From Parelaphostrongylus tenuis (Eukaryota > Nematoda > Chromadorea > Rhabditida > Metastrongylidae): a stretch of DNA of 64,000 bases. The notes under the pieces were generated by a model. The model had not been told where the DNA came from. It worked only from the letters and a program-made list of their open reading frames with translations, and searched no databases. This document shows, piece by piece, positions 33,401 to 44,195 of the stretch. The DNA lies in contig JAHQIW010007172.1 of NCBI GenBank assembly GCA_019055375.1, positions 248,001-312,000 of the forward strand, in the 5' to 3' direction. The stretch's first letter is position 1. The number at the start of each line of letters is the position of its first letter. Made by a program: the position numbers and the translations under genes.

Positions 33401-36400
33401 ATAGTAACAATAGTGTATCGTTTTTATTTGTGTAAAAATTGATTCAGTCACGCCCTAAATATCATCTACAACAAATCATTTCCGTGGTAGCCGTAAGTGC
33501 ACATGATAGATTGGTAGTTTATGTCAATGAGTTGTGTGGTTTCCCAGTAGTTTACTACCTTACTGTGGCTGGGAGGTTTGGGGGTTTGACTATGGTGTAC
33601 TGCTGTGTGATTATCCTATTGGTAGGGACTTCAAGTTCTAGAGAGGCCTGAAGCTTGCATCCGAAAACCTAGCTAGGGACAAAAAATGCCGGGGATCACC
33701 ACCGTTTTGATATCAAGTCAGTCGTAAGGTGACAAAAGTCTCTGTGATTCATTACGGCTCGCGGGTGCTTGTGATATTGATGTCATGTGGAAAGCTCCAC
33801 TAAAACCCGACCTAGAGTCTTCAGTGACATACAAATCGCTCAACCAGTTTTCGCAATTCCTGGCCCTTCATGAAGAGTGTTTCTTGCTTTGCATCATTAA
33901 CACTAGAACAGCTTCGTCATCAATCGGTCTCTCCTCTTTTCTTGAAGCCGCTTATTACATCAAATACCAAGTCATTGCTCTACAGGAGACGAGACCAAAA
34001 CAGTAAGAACAGGAAAACAGACATAGACGCATTGTCATTCGCTCGAACTTTGCCTATCTTGTCGATTCACGAGAGATCCTAATACTTAGCATTGTTTTAC
34101 GGTCTCCTTGCTGAAAAATATCACTATCAACCTTTGGGATTCCGGGACCGACTATCTATCAAATTCGCCATAGTTTGCATAAATGTGTAGTCTCTTCTGC
34201 TAAGCACTTCCAAGGTGTTAGTGATACTATTTATTCAATAATAACGAAGCATTACAAAAATACAGATAGTAATGCAGCGTGAATATTACAATAATCGTGG
34301 TGGCTAACGTTTCGGCTGGTAGAATCTTCTTCAGAACCCGGAAAGATCAAGTTGATCCACAATTCACTAAGCCAAAACCTCCACAACCCCAGCACTAAAC
34401 GTAAGAAATGATTTTGGGATAGCATAGTATAGTTTAATTTCAAAACACTCATTGTTTTAATGTTTAAGAATCTTCAAATTCATTCATTCATTGAAGACCA
34501 GCCGCTCAGGGTCAGTGCATCAAGAGGCTGCATCTAACTCAGGCCGGAAAGATTAGCCTGAGATATGATCCAAGGTCGCGCCTGACTACGAGACAGTCCT
34601 CTTTTCGGTTCATTTTTGGGCCTTTGCTATGAATCCAAGAGGCTTCTAGAGTTTCACGCGCAAATGTTTTTGTTTCCTGTAAGAGGATCGTGAATTTGAC
34701 GCCGAACATTACTCCTGCATGTTTTTTGGTCCCTATACGTGCCTAGTAGAGTTTTTGGATCAGAGATGCGTAACCCAGCTAGATGCTCTTTTACACGAAA
34801 GAGTAGTGGCTTATACGTTTCTCCAATGTATTCATCCCCACATGCCTAGCAAGAGATCAGGTAAATGGTACCCGACCTCATGCAGTCGCCCTCTCTGCCG
34901 TTTGGGCAAAGTGCAGTCATTGGTTTCGCAGAGGTGGTCATACAGTCGGTTGCGGACCTATTGGCACTTTAGTGTCTTTAAGGGTATTTCAAGTATTGCT
35001 ATCGAATTATCCAAGCCTGCTCTTTTTAGGGAACGTTTAATAGGTGATAGTTGTTGCAAATAAAAGGTGGGGAAAAGGAACCTTACTTTCGTCAGACTTG
35101 CCTTTCAGGGACATAGAAATTCCTCTAAATCTAACTTGAGAAGCTCCTACAGTGTCTTTACCATTAGAGATGGCTATTTTTCTTGCCAAGCTTGAAGATT
35201 CTACCTTGTGTTCTTTTTCCTGTGCACACATTGATCGCTATGTAAAATATGTTTTTTAAAAGCGTGCGTTTTATGTGCGACGAATGAAAAGATAGGTTTT
35301 GAACCAAGATGTTTTTCTTGCTTGGTTTACGGGACCATTTTGTACTGTAGGAATTTTCGAACAGGTTGACCTGAACGCTCAAAAATGGGAGCCAATTTGC
35401 TTTCGATTTCTCACGGGTGAACTTTATGTACTCTAACCTACTGATCAGCAGCGCGGAACATTTGTCCATCTCGTCTTGGGTCAAGCAGACGACAAAAGCA
35501 GTCATCTATATGACTACAGTAGAGTATCGGCCGGGGATTGATTATTGGGCTCTCCACTTTAGACATAAAAGCTAAAGCAAGGGTTGACACTACTCGTTGT
35601 CCCATTACCAGCCTTCTGATTTGTAGAAAATAGTTCCCGGACCATCTAAAGAATGATCTGTTTAGGCACTCTTTTGAGAACGTCTTAATCTGCTGGATGG
35701 AGAAGCCATACATGTTTGTGGTACTCTCGAGCCCCGTTAGAAGCTCGCATATGGCTTGCCACTGCGGACTCATTCGACACGTTTGCATGAAGAGCGGTTA
35801 CGTTGAAAGATTCCATTACGTACGCATTGTTGGGGGACGCGCTGCGTAGATGGTGGTCTAGGAACATTTGGGTGTTGGTGAGATGGGCTGGAATGCGTTT
35901 TCGTAATTGGACTAGTATTAAATTTAAGAACCACGTTATCCTATCCGTTGGCCCGCCTACGCAGCTGATGATGGATTAGTAGACACAAGTTGATTAGTGC
36001 ATATCAGCTTTGAGTTCCATCAAGCAAGGACGGGACATGATGGAGGATTAAGTTCTTGTTAAGAGGTAACGGAAGGTTTCAAACCGGCCAAACTTGCTAC
36101 TATTATATTATTATCTCTATTCAACTTTCGATTTTGCTTTAAAAATTCCTAATCACATGATGGACGATAAAGTAAGGTGTCTTCAAGATGTTTTTTCGTT
36201 ATTACAATATCCAACTGATGGGAATTACTACAGACTCCACTATCTTGTCACTCACTAATAGTCTAATGGTTTTGGAATTATTAGGTCCGTATCTATCGCA
36301 TACCGCTTTTCAGTCAATGTCATCGTGTTCGGAGGCGTGACTCTTCCGGGTAATGAGCGCCACTCTTGGAAATAGGCCCAAGTTTCTCACCAGCGCAACG

Positions 36401-39400
36401 TATTTCAAAGGAAACCCTGTTTAGTGTCGCATGCAATTTGCAAGAACTGAGACCGACTCCGCTATAAAGTCAGATTACGATCATCCAAGAGGCACGAACA
36501 AGAAACGTGGAGTCAATACCAACACCACCTTTTCCTCGAGCGTTCTCGAGGCAATAAGACCGCAATGACAAGGTAGACATCAATTTTCGCATGTTTTCAA
36601 ACGAAACTTTCAAAATTCTTAACCACCACTGCGAGAAAATGTATAGTTCCAATCTAACATCAGCGTAGTTGCTTATCGAAATTGAACCCACTCACGCTGA
36701 CAGATGTTACCTGGGCCAAGCCGGTGATGACCTGTCGCTGACAGATAGATGCGTTGTTGTAGCGTAGAAATAGTGGTGAGCAAAACGAGAGTAGACGAAG
36801 ACGAGAGTGCAACAGGTTAGAGTACGCGCTCCCGAAAAGAGTGAGACGATGGTTCGAGTCCCGCCTGACGCGGTTTTACATATCACTCTACATCAGTGGG
36901 TATATCAATACTATTATGCCGCTCCATAAATTTTGACTTAAGATTAGAGTTAAGACTAGAGCAATAAACGCCAAATCTGTCAACCAGAAGTAATTAAAAT
37001 TACATGATTTTGGCATCATTCATTGCTTCTTGCAAACATTTCATCATACAGCTAGCCCCGTATTTCCTTGTAGAAGAGGCTGTCTGGGAGCGAATTTGCT
37101 CGCCACTCATGCACAAATGGCGCTCAAAAGTATTCGCGCCTGGAGCGATGGTCCTTTCAATTTCCTGTGGACGGCCCAAGCGTGACTAATCTCCAGAATG
37201 TTCTCTTGAAAATTAAACTTTTCGAACCACTTCCTCATTGTCTTTTCTGCAACCGTGTCATCGCCTCAAGTTCCATTAATCTTACGCGCCGCTTCATTAT
37301 CACTCTCCCCTGTACGCCATTCGTGTATGAGTGGCAAGCGAATTTAGTCCCACCACAGCTCCTTATTAGAGCAAGTATAAGAAAATTGTATATGATGATG
37401 TTGGTAAGAAAATGCACAAGTGAACGACAGTAAAGTCATGCAATTTTGAATACTTCTGCTCAATTTATTTGGCGTTTACTGCTTTAGGGCGAAACTTATC
37501 AAAGACCTAATACTACCTGCCACTTTGCACAACGAATGACCATAAACCGGATGTGTTCCTTCCCCAGTTGGTGAAAATAATTTAATCGAAAATTCTTCTC
37601 TAGGTTTGTAGTCAAGAACTTTCATACCAGGCCAGAAACGGCCAACAATTTGAATACATAAAAGGAACGATCAGAATAGAAGGCGAAATGAGAATAAAAG
37701 TCATCCTATTGTCTTTGATTTTTTGAAGCTGTTTTTAACAACTCATATCTAGCAATTTGCTAGTTCCTCCTGAAAGTACGAGGAGCTTATTCAGTGAAAG
37801 CCACTCCTAACCACCTTGCTTGTACATGTCCGGCCGCTCAAAGTTTAAGAATACCGGCCTGAACATCGGCTATCGAAAAAAGTTTGACCGGAAATGCAGT
37901 GCGCTTCAACGACAAGCGATGGGCGATTGTCGTTAACGGATGATTTTCTTGAAATGTTAAGTTTACCACGGAAAGATCACCGACCCAATAATCCAACTTT
38001 ATCACGGAAGACTCGGAGGAAAGATATGATAATCAACGAGCTCCCAAAGCTGTAAGGACCCACTGGCCTGTAGTCGCGTGAGATTGGGAGCAATGTAAGC
38101 TCTACAGGTGCCCACTTGAGTCGTTCGATGATGAATAGTACGACGGGTGTAGGACACCTGTTTTCGCGACACGTCTTTTTCAAGAATTTATCTTGGGAAA
38201 GAGAGAAACCCATCAGTCGTTCTGGAATTCTACTGGCGGGACGACTAGAAAGGAGGTCAACCATATTCTAGATAATGTCTTCTTGAAATACTAGTTTTAT
38301 CTGAATCATGTATTTGATCCGATCACTGCCTTGTCTGCGCGCAAATTCGATTTAGCCGTAAGCTGGAAAAAATCCACTGACATCGACCAAGAATGACAAG
38401 GCAAGTGGTGCACAATTGAATATTCTCGGTGTAAATCTCTCCTCACATGATGGACATAAAGGTATATTTGATCCTCTCAATTTCCTAATTAAAATGTTCA
38501 GTTCACTTCTCAACTAATATTGAGGGTTGTTGAAGATGAAAGGAGATTGAAGCCTATTCATACTGCAGTATAGCTTATGAAGAGTACCACCTGTAGAAAA
38601 CTTTAAAGAGGGGTCTACATCGCTGCAACGAGATAGAGTTATTGTAAACAGCTAAGAATCGATATGTAAGGATAAAAGAGATAACTCTGTTGGAGTTAAT
38701 CAATCTGTGATGGATGTGCCATGTATTTGTCTTCATGTAACATCGTCTTAGGTGACTAAACGCCTATCTGACCTTTACGATGACTCGCGGCGACCTACCT
38801 ATGTGTCAAGTCATTGCTGTTATTATCCCAGATAAGCCTGGTACCAATTCACCGATCCCAGAGGGTTGGAAGGTTTTGTGAGTCCTGAGCGCATGGGCGA
38901 ACCATCAAGATTAATCGACCATGTGCGTGTCGCTGAGTACCTCTAATCACCACGCCATACGCGCTTTTTATAAATCGATATAGACTAAAGAAATGATTTC
39001 GTGATTTGTGCCACTATAGTGTTCCGTTATGCGTTGTGATAAACGAAATTAGGGGTGTTTACACATACTGCCACAAAACGTGGAGAAAGAAGTGGCTCTA
39101 TACTAATCTACTCCACGGTTCTGCCTAACTTCTGATCTTTCAGCTGGAGGAGACCCACCTGAGCACTAATTTATCACTTGAAGCTTAATCTCAATAGGAA
39201 ACTGGGCGACATTTGTGGCTCCAGGATCCAGTGAAATTACAGTCGACCTTCGTCGAGCTGGAAAACACAAACTACTTATATTTGCTGCACCTTTACCGAA
39301 TACGGAATGGCGTTTAGCAGCATGAAAATGAGTGCGGTCCCATCAGTATTTATCATCCGGTCCTACATAAAGACTCAAATTCATTGAGGACACTTGTGCT

Positions 39401-42400
39401 TGCAGTGCACAGACATTGCTTTTCCAACGCTTCTACTCCATGGCCATAAAAAGAAGGATCCTATCAAACTGAACGTCTCGCATAAGCTGTTTACTATCAC
39501 GTTGGGTAAAAGTTGCTGGACTAGAGCAAGACAATCATACTAAGCAGTGGCAAGATTCTTCTTCAAATGTAGACAGCATTCAGGTCTCGTAATGAAGCTA
39601 CCGATAATTGACGCATCCAACCTACGTGTTTAGCTCTTCGACTTAACAGTTCTCCAAGCCCTCTAATATGCTGCTGTTATGTAGAGCAGTGCTCCAATTA
39701 CGTCAAGAAATCCACGCACAACCCCAAAGTACATGAGCAATGTCTTTCAATATTCAGACGGAACTCATGAGCATGAAATCCAGTCGAAAAGAGCTGGTCA
39801 AACCTCCGTTATCAACATTTTCATAAATCAAGATAATGTAAATCGGCAGTCAAACACAGAACTTGGCCAGTTACAAAATAACTAGAAAAGGTGACAAATG
39901 GAAGGAAAGAGCTATAAAATGGACTCCGGAAAATGCAGTCGCCTTACAATGGGCAGACAAATTCGTGAATATTGTCACCTAAGTGCCTTCAAAGGTGGAG
40001 GCGATTTCGTAAATGTGGAATGGACCTCATAGATGTCAACATATTCAACGCTGGCTGCCACTGTGGAAGACGATAAATGCGTAAGAAAGATATGAGTGGA
40101 AACTATTCTAATGAATGCATTGTTCGTAAAATCCAGCCACGCAAATGCCCAAATAAATAAGCTCAGTGATAGAAGTGGTTGAAGGGAGCCAGTATTCCCA
40201 CAGCGATCCTCGTCGAAATCATCGTGCATAGGTAAACGTCACAGGCATTGATGTCGACTGATCGCATAATGGATTTCTCGAAAAATCCTTCATTCCCACG
40301 CAATTTTTCATGGTAAATCTTTCACTTATGCAAATAAATAAGTCAAAGACAAAACTAGATCAAAAGAAAAAGAATATAAATTTCTTTTTTCTCAGAGGCA
40401 CTTTTCAAAGTGGCACAAGCATGTCAGTGGTCGAGTCAGAGATTATATCTCGAACTAAAAAACTTCTTTTCTCACATTCTCAGTTTAGTGAAGTCGTTAC
40501 ATATTACCAATTTTTGAAGAAAGACTAGCTGAAGACTTTTTTATTCACTTGAGATATCACTTTTTGTGCTGATCTCAGCACTGCTTAAAATCAATTCGCT
40601 TTCGCGCATCCATCATCCGTTCATGTTTTCGGACTTGTGTATGAGCTCGGCTAGTTTTGTCAGTGCTTCCATTTTATCCACAAAATATAGTGATTAGAGA
40701 ACGGATAGATTAGATGGACTTGATGAACTGATATTCTAGGCCATTGAGAAACTAACACCGCAGACAACCGCCTCTTTTGTGTATCAATAGGAGCTTATTT
40801 CCGAAAAATTTGTTATCGATTTGCTCACTCCGGATGGGTGAAACGTTGGACTCAGTGTGGTGTCGAACTAATAACCTTGGCGTATTATTGCAGCCCTTCT
40901 ATTATCGTTACCTTTTCCAAGCTCATTAACAAGTTACAAGTAACGTTAAGTGCTCTGAATAGCTATTAGCTCTACTTAACGAATGGTTATGGTTCAGTGA
41001 GTAGCTACTTTTCTTTGCTTCAGCTCTGTTCCATCTATGTAGTGTCGGCTTACTTATTTTTTTTACATGGTGACGTGTATCGTGAAAATCCACAAACAAC
41101 GCTAATAAACATCTCTTATGTAGTAGCAGCTACGAATCTGATGGGTGCAGTGGTAAGTTTTGTTTTTCAGTTTTTTGTTTTCTATTTTCTCTTTTTTCTC
41201 TCTTCTTTAATTCCTTTCAGTCCTTTTCCAATCACTTTAAGAATTTCTAAATGACTTCCTGTCTTAAACTATTTGATTTTTAACAACAATGTTCAAGCCT
41301 GGAATATATAATTTTTGACTCGATAAAGCACTCGAAGGAAAGGTATAATATGATAAAAATACCAGCCAGCTAGCAATCGAGTGCGAAAACACTCTGTGTT
41401 AGGTGAAAATTTCGCCTGACATAGAATGTAAAACGTACGTCGTCGACAACTCTTTAAAGGGAGTGTAACGCTCCCGAGAGAACTGACTATAAAAAGATCG
41501 ACAGACGACGGGTTCTGCCCGGCTGATGAGTCTGTAAGGACGAAACAGGTGTCTCGGGCTGTACAAGAGCCCTTACCAGACCACATGACATGTTGGCTCA
41601 AATAATAATGAAAGGATCTATAATTTTTGACACAATTAATCTTACCTATGTTTGTCTTTTTCTTTTTCTTTTATAAATGATCTTGCCGCAGCGCTGGCGA
41701 AAATATTGACTAGATCGTGCACCCTGTTGCAGATCGTCATTCATTTCTTTTTTTTTTTGGTTTTTGTCCCTAAAGTTCAAATCGCACGGATTATTATATG
41801 CTACTATTTCATGATATTGAAGTATAGTCAATAATCAACCTTCAAGATTTTCTCCCGCAGATGCTGCATCAGAGCGAGGAAAAAATGACAATCCGATGGG
41901 GAATATCAGGGCTATACGGTGAATATGGCTGTGGCCAAGACCAGCTTCTCAAAAATGCTGCGAGTCGACTTAGCAATGTTAGGTGGTCGGCCAATGCATG
42001 AGGTCCATTGAGTTTGTGGTAGCCCATTTAATTTAGATGGCGAGCAATAGTACTAAGGGCACATCTGAGTATCTGTCTGAGCTATTAGAACATTCTCCAC
42101 CAAACCGCAGCACTTTGGCAATAATTCAGTGAATTTGCAACAACTTAATTAAACATTTGTGCGAAGGTCATAATGGGATAAGCCAATAATAGTACAACAA
42201 TCTAAAGATACTGAGAATCTAAATGTAACAAAGTGCAGTTGCTCGAGTAGGCAGTTAGCAGGCTATAATGATTCAATTTTGCAGCTGTTACGTATCACCC
42301 ATCGTCGGTCACAACGGCATCTCAACAGTGACGACCGTGCACTTTCGGCGAGCTACCAGTGTCATGAGAATCTCAGCGTTGTACGACTTATACTACCAAT

Positions 42401-44195
42401 ATATGTGTTGCTGTTCACAACCAGGCTTTGTCAGTTCGCATCCCGTCTCTATTTCTACTATGCCGGTTTCCGGTTCGGTGCCTTCATGTTTCGCATTTTT
42501 GGGCACTTCTACAATGTGGTGAATAATGGCTATTGGTCTTTGCTTTTTTTTTCAATTTCGTCCTGTTCAGACCATCATTTTTAGAATTCATTTCATTTGT
42601 CTGCCTATTGCGATGGTAAGATGTTGCAATAAACCCAATAATACAAAGTGGTATGCAAAAACATCTACGTCAGCTGAGATTCGAACACGGATTTCATCCT
42701 ATTCGTGATAGCCTGCTAAACCGTTGCACTACCGACGCCCGTTTTGACACCACTCTTTCTATGCCACAAGCATTATCTGTCAACAACCAAGCGTCTACGG
42801 TCTGGCGTGGGCACTCACTATCGACATTGAACACACTTATGCTAACAGATATTGAGTTGGAATAGTGAAAAAGATCAACTTATTTTACCGCCTATTGCGG
42901 TGGTACGATGTAACATTGATCCCAATAATGTAGAGCGGTGTGCAAAAACTTGCATCAGCTGGGATTCAAACCTAGATTTCACCCTATCCAGGGGCGCGTG
43001 CTGATCCGTTGCACGCCATCAAACGAGGATCGAACCAAAATTCTTTTTATTACTGACTCTTCAGTGATTCAGTGCTTTCACCAAGACGCAGTCAATCGAG
43101 TTGAGTGTCTACGGTACAGTCACTTCCAGTAGTGGTTAAATTTATACAGTGACAATGAGTCGAATTGAGTGCAGTGAAACCACGTGCAAAAATAGCAATA
43201 AAACATTTGAAATGTTGAGCAACACGCGCTCCCGATATTGGTGAAACGCGGGTTTAGATCCTGCTTAGGATTGAATGTTTTCCATACCATTTAAAACTCC
43301 TAGATGTATATTTGTAACTTTACAACACAACTAAAAAGTAAACGATGAGCACTGCGCGATGGGAAGTTCGGTGAACCTTTCGTGTAGTAATTCTGGCATT
43401 TCGTTTCACGCACGGCACCCATTATCGTGCATTTTTTGCTGAACATCGGTGGCCTTCCTATACAAGGCTTAACATCCCAAGGAATCCAGTTGATCAAGGG
43501 TAAAAATGAAAAATTTCTTATTTTATACAACAGTGTAGTCTCGTGTACACAACGTGAGAGATTCTGTGTCCTGTTTCACTTCAGAATGAGGCTTTCAACA
43601 TTCTTTCATGACATCTGAAGAAGGAGTATTTACCCATATATTTTTCATTCCGTTGCGAGAAGTGACTCTCCACATAACGCATTGCGTAACGGCGGTCATA
43701 CTCTGTGATAGAATGGACAACTACCGACTTGAACAATTAAATGTCTGTCTTCATCAATCCTAAGAATCCAAAGATAGTTTCCATTGACCATATTCCCACT
43801 GGAGACGAACATCTCATGTACATGACTATATTGCTCTGCTTTTTGAAAGAACACTGGAGTAAAAAACTACACTCTATTCTTTCACAAACACCAGAAATTA
43901 GTGAATGAGTGTCTAAAACACAGTTTTTGAACAAATTTGAGCAACCCACATGACTTCATTTGCAGGCTTTTGGTATACAGTTTGCACATGTTATTAAGTT
44001 GTATATAAACAATATTATCCTTTTCAGTCGTTGGCCATGAGTGTTTTCCTCACTCCAGTACTGCTTATACTTCTGCAGCCGAGACTCAGAATGATGTTCT
44101 TCAAGCGCTCCCCAATGAAAGTCAGCTGTAGTCATCATGAAGCTGCACAAACTACGGCCATCTATTTTGACGGTCTCAGAAAAATGTGGGAGTGA
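30259..44195 (+). CDS. sre-like serpentine chemoreceptor, copy 2 (intact exons)
   Basis: Predicted 7TM chemosensory receptor. Six exons: 30259-30437, 31940-32022, 32866-33059, 41024-41152, 42285-42518, 44028-44195. Their phases match at every junction and total 987 nt, 328 residues plus TGA, with no internal stop. TM1 is in exon 1, TM2 in exon 2, TM3 with SIERVVATIYIRRYE in exon 3, TM4-TM5 in exons 3-4, SYQCHENLSVVR plus TM6 in exon 5, TM7 and tail YFDGLRKMWE in exon 6. These are Sre-family hallmarks, although srb or srab cannot be excluded. The N-terminal exon is missing, so the protein is slightly shorter than the usual 340-360. Intron 3 is 8 kb and filled with PLE, RTE and SINE copies. The exon 5 donor GTGAAT is weak. 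Intron 4 carries a sense hammerhead ribozyme. Confidence 0.75.
30438..31939 (+). other. Intron 1 of sre copy 2
   Basis: 1.5 kb, AT-rich. No feature recognised. Confidence 0.4.
31940..32022 (+). CDS. sre copy 2 TM2 exon
   Basis: Acceptor TTTTTATAG, donor GTGAGA (32023). The first base completes Arg from exon 1, then ILMNLLCCGMLIASFFRLFM follows. Nearly identical to window positions 1-67. Confidence 0.75.
32222..32310 (-). repeat. SINE family A fragment
   Basis: Matches the middle of the 4083-4410 copy (GCATATCTGGCCTTTACA...). Both ends are missing. Confidence 0.5.
32560..32808 (-). repeat. SINE family C copy
   Basis: The minus-strand head GAGCCGTGATCGAGTGGTTG and body words shared with 48815-49066 (GGCAGTCAACAACGAA, ATGGAACGCCATAGC). 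Ends about 60 bp before exon 3 of sre copy 2. Confidence 0.65.
32866..33059 (+). CDS. sre copy 2 exon 3 (TM3, start of TM4)
   Basis: Acceptor CTTTTCAG, donor GTATGT (33060). Reads VKQVDEMAKAGQLTAILQVD, then TM3 with FLISIERVVATIYIRRYE, then HKILFTTTI. Same 194-nt length as copy 1. Confidence 0.8.
33880..34080 (+). mobile_element. RTE-type endonuclease fragment
   Basis: The frame near 33900-34005 reads YYIKYQVIALQETRPKQ, the start of the apurinic-type endonuclease domain of RTE retrotransposons (conserved ALQET near the N-terminus). Nothing further of the element follows, so it is a short fragment in intron 3 of sre copy 2. Confidence 0.55.
34141..36310 (-). mobile_element. Penelope-like element copy B (degenerate)
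   Basis: Reads right to left. RT region at 35438-35867 includes FSKECLNRSFFRWSGNYF, and the catalytic box reads YCSHIDDC where copy A has YCSYIDDC. A GIY-YIG-like region is at about 34740-34920, and the 3' terminus (GACCGACT motif) near 34144. Frameshifts break it into several ORFs. 5' sequence continues to about 36310 and aligns with 62850-63200 of copy C. It lies antisense in intron 3 of sre copy 2. PLEs combine a telomerase-related RT with a C-terminal GIY-YIG endonuclease. Confidence 0.7.
36470..36695 (-). mobile_element. Possible RTE endonuclease fragment
   Basis: A 73-codon minus-strand ORF includes LENARGKGGVGIDSTFL, which resembles the GGVG segment of RTE endonuclease domains. Support is weak. 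Confidence 0.3.
36790..36905 (+). repeat. tRNA-like SINE, family B variant
   Basis: Contains CAACAGGTTAGAGTACGCGC and ATGGTTCGAGTCCCGCC, then TGACGC and TTTACATATCACTCTACAT, parallel to 28950-29075. Confidence 0.5.
36906..37839 (+). other. No recognised gene
   Basis: Part of intron 3 of sre copy 2. The segment 36960-37440 contains two inverted, similar blocks (GCAATAAACGCCAAAT near 36962 against ATTTGGCGTTTACTGC near 37468), and 3280-3480 in copy 1 is similar to 36955-37110. Probably another fold-back repeat. Confidence 0.35.
37840..38150 (+). mobile_element. RTE 3'-end fragment
   Basis: Nucleotide-level match to 56300-56580 of the RTE copy (GCGCTTCAACGACAAGCGAT, ACCCACTGG, GTACGACGGGTG). 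It corresponds to the C-terminal region after the RT domain. Heavily mutated; overlapping minus-strand ORF 37977-38264 is only a shadow. Confidence 0.65.
38680..38965 (-). repeat. SINE family A copy
   Basis: Head on the right (GCGTATGGCGTGGTGATTAG on minus, A box), box B near 38905, and a body matching 4083-4410 (CTATCTGACCTTTACGATGA, CCCAGATAAGCCTGGTA). Diverged. Confidence 0.6.
38966..41023 (+). other. Remainder of intron 3 of sre copy 2
   Basis: No gene recognised. ORFs of 72-84 codons at 39975-40229 and 40310-40528 have no domain features. Confidence 0.35.
41024..41152 (+). CDS. sre copy 2 exon 4 (TM4 end, TM5)
   Basis: Acceptor TTTGCTTCAG, donor GTAAGT (41153). Reads YVVSAYLFFLHGDVYRENPQ, then TTLINISYVVAATNLMGAV. 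129 nt, phase 0 both ends. Confidence 0.8.
41307..41631 (+). mobile_element. Short HHR-bearing element with 13-bp direct repeats
   Basis: Direct repeats TATAATTTTTGAC at 41307-41319 and 41619-41631 bracket about 299 bp. Inside is a complete hammerhead (41510-41572) followed by CAGACCACATGAC and GGCTCAAATA, the flank seen after other HHR copies. No coding capacity. This is consistent with a non-autonomous retroelement carrying a ribozyme. Confidence 0.55.
41510..41572 (+). ncRNA. Type I hammerhead ribozyme, complete, in intron 4 of sre copy 2
   Basis: Outer stem I GGGTTC/GAGCCC (one G-T). Internal loop contains TGTACAA. Inner stem I GCCCGG (41517-41522) with TCGGGC (41554-41559), one G-T. Core CTGATGAG 41523-41530 and GAAA 41542-41545. 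Stem II GTCT/GGAC with a GTAA (GNRA) loop. Short stem III ACAGGTGT. Canonical GUC cleavage site ends at 41553. Same strand as the host gene, so it would be transcribed within the pre-mRNA. Confidence 0.85.
42285..42518 (+). CDS. sre copy 2 exon 5 (loop 3, TM6)
   Basis: Acceptor TTTTGCAG, donor GTGAAT (42519; T at +5 is unusual). 234 nt. Reads LLRITHRRSQRHL, SYQCHENLSVVRLILPIYVL, then FRFGAFMFRIFGHFYNV. Frame is open throughout, unlike copies 1 and 3. Confidence 0.8.
42615..42742 (-). repeat. tRNA-like SINE, family B variant
   Basis: The minus strand reads GGCGTCGGTAGTGCAACGGT, then CGTGTTCGAATCTCAGCTGA and TTTTTGCATACCACTTTGTA. Forms a tandem pair with 42890-43020. Confidence 0.55.
42890..43020 (-). 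repeat. tRNA-like SINE, family B variant
   Basis: The minus strand reads GGCGTGCAACGGATCAGCAC, then AGGTTTGAATCCCAGCTGA and TTTTTGCACACCGCTCTACA. Same orientation as the neighbour at 42615. Confidence 0.55.
43195..43280 (+). repeat. tRNA-like SINE fragment
   Basis: Contains AGCAACACGCGCTCCCGATA and GCGGGTTTAGATCCTGC, a decayed B box. 5' part is lost. Confidence 0.35.
43330..43510 (-). mobile_element. RTE C-terminal fragment
   Basis: The minus-strand frame reads LINWIPWDVKPCIGRPPM, matching TDWIPRDVKRSKGRPL at about 56370-56415 of the RTE copy. Frameshifted afterwards. Lies in intron 5 of sre copy 2 in antisense. Confidence 0.6.
44028..44195 (+). CDS. sre copy 2 exon 6 (TM7, C-terminus)
   Basis: Acceptor CCTTTTCAG. 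56 codons including TGA at 44193-44195. TM7 reads SVFLTPVLLILLQPRLR, and the tail ends YFDGLRKMWE. The HHEA tail motif is shared with copy 3. Confidence 0.85.
   Translation, partial: SLAMSVFLTPVLLILLQPRLRMMFFKRSPMKVSCSHHEAAQTTAIYFDGLRKMWE

Noticed and set aside
37977..38264. 95-codon minus-strand ORF
   Set aside because: Antisense shadow of the RTE 3' fragment.
39975..40229. Possible Tc1-type transposase remnant
   Set aside because: I could not find the expected DDE-region motifs in any frame.
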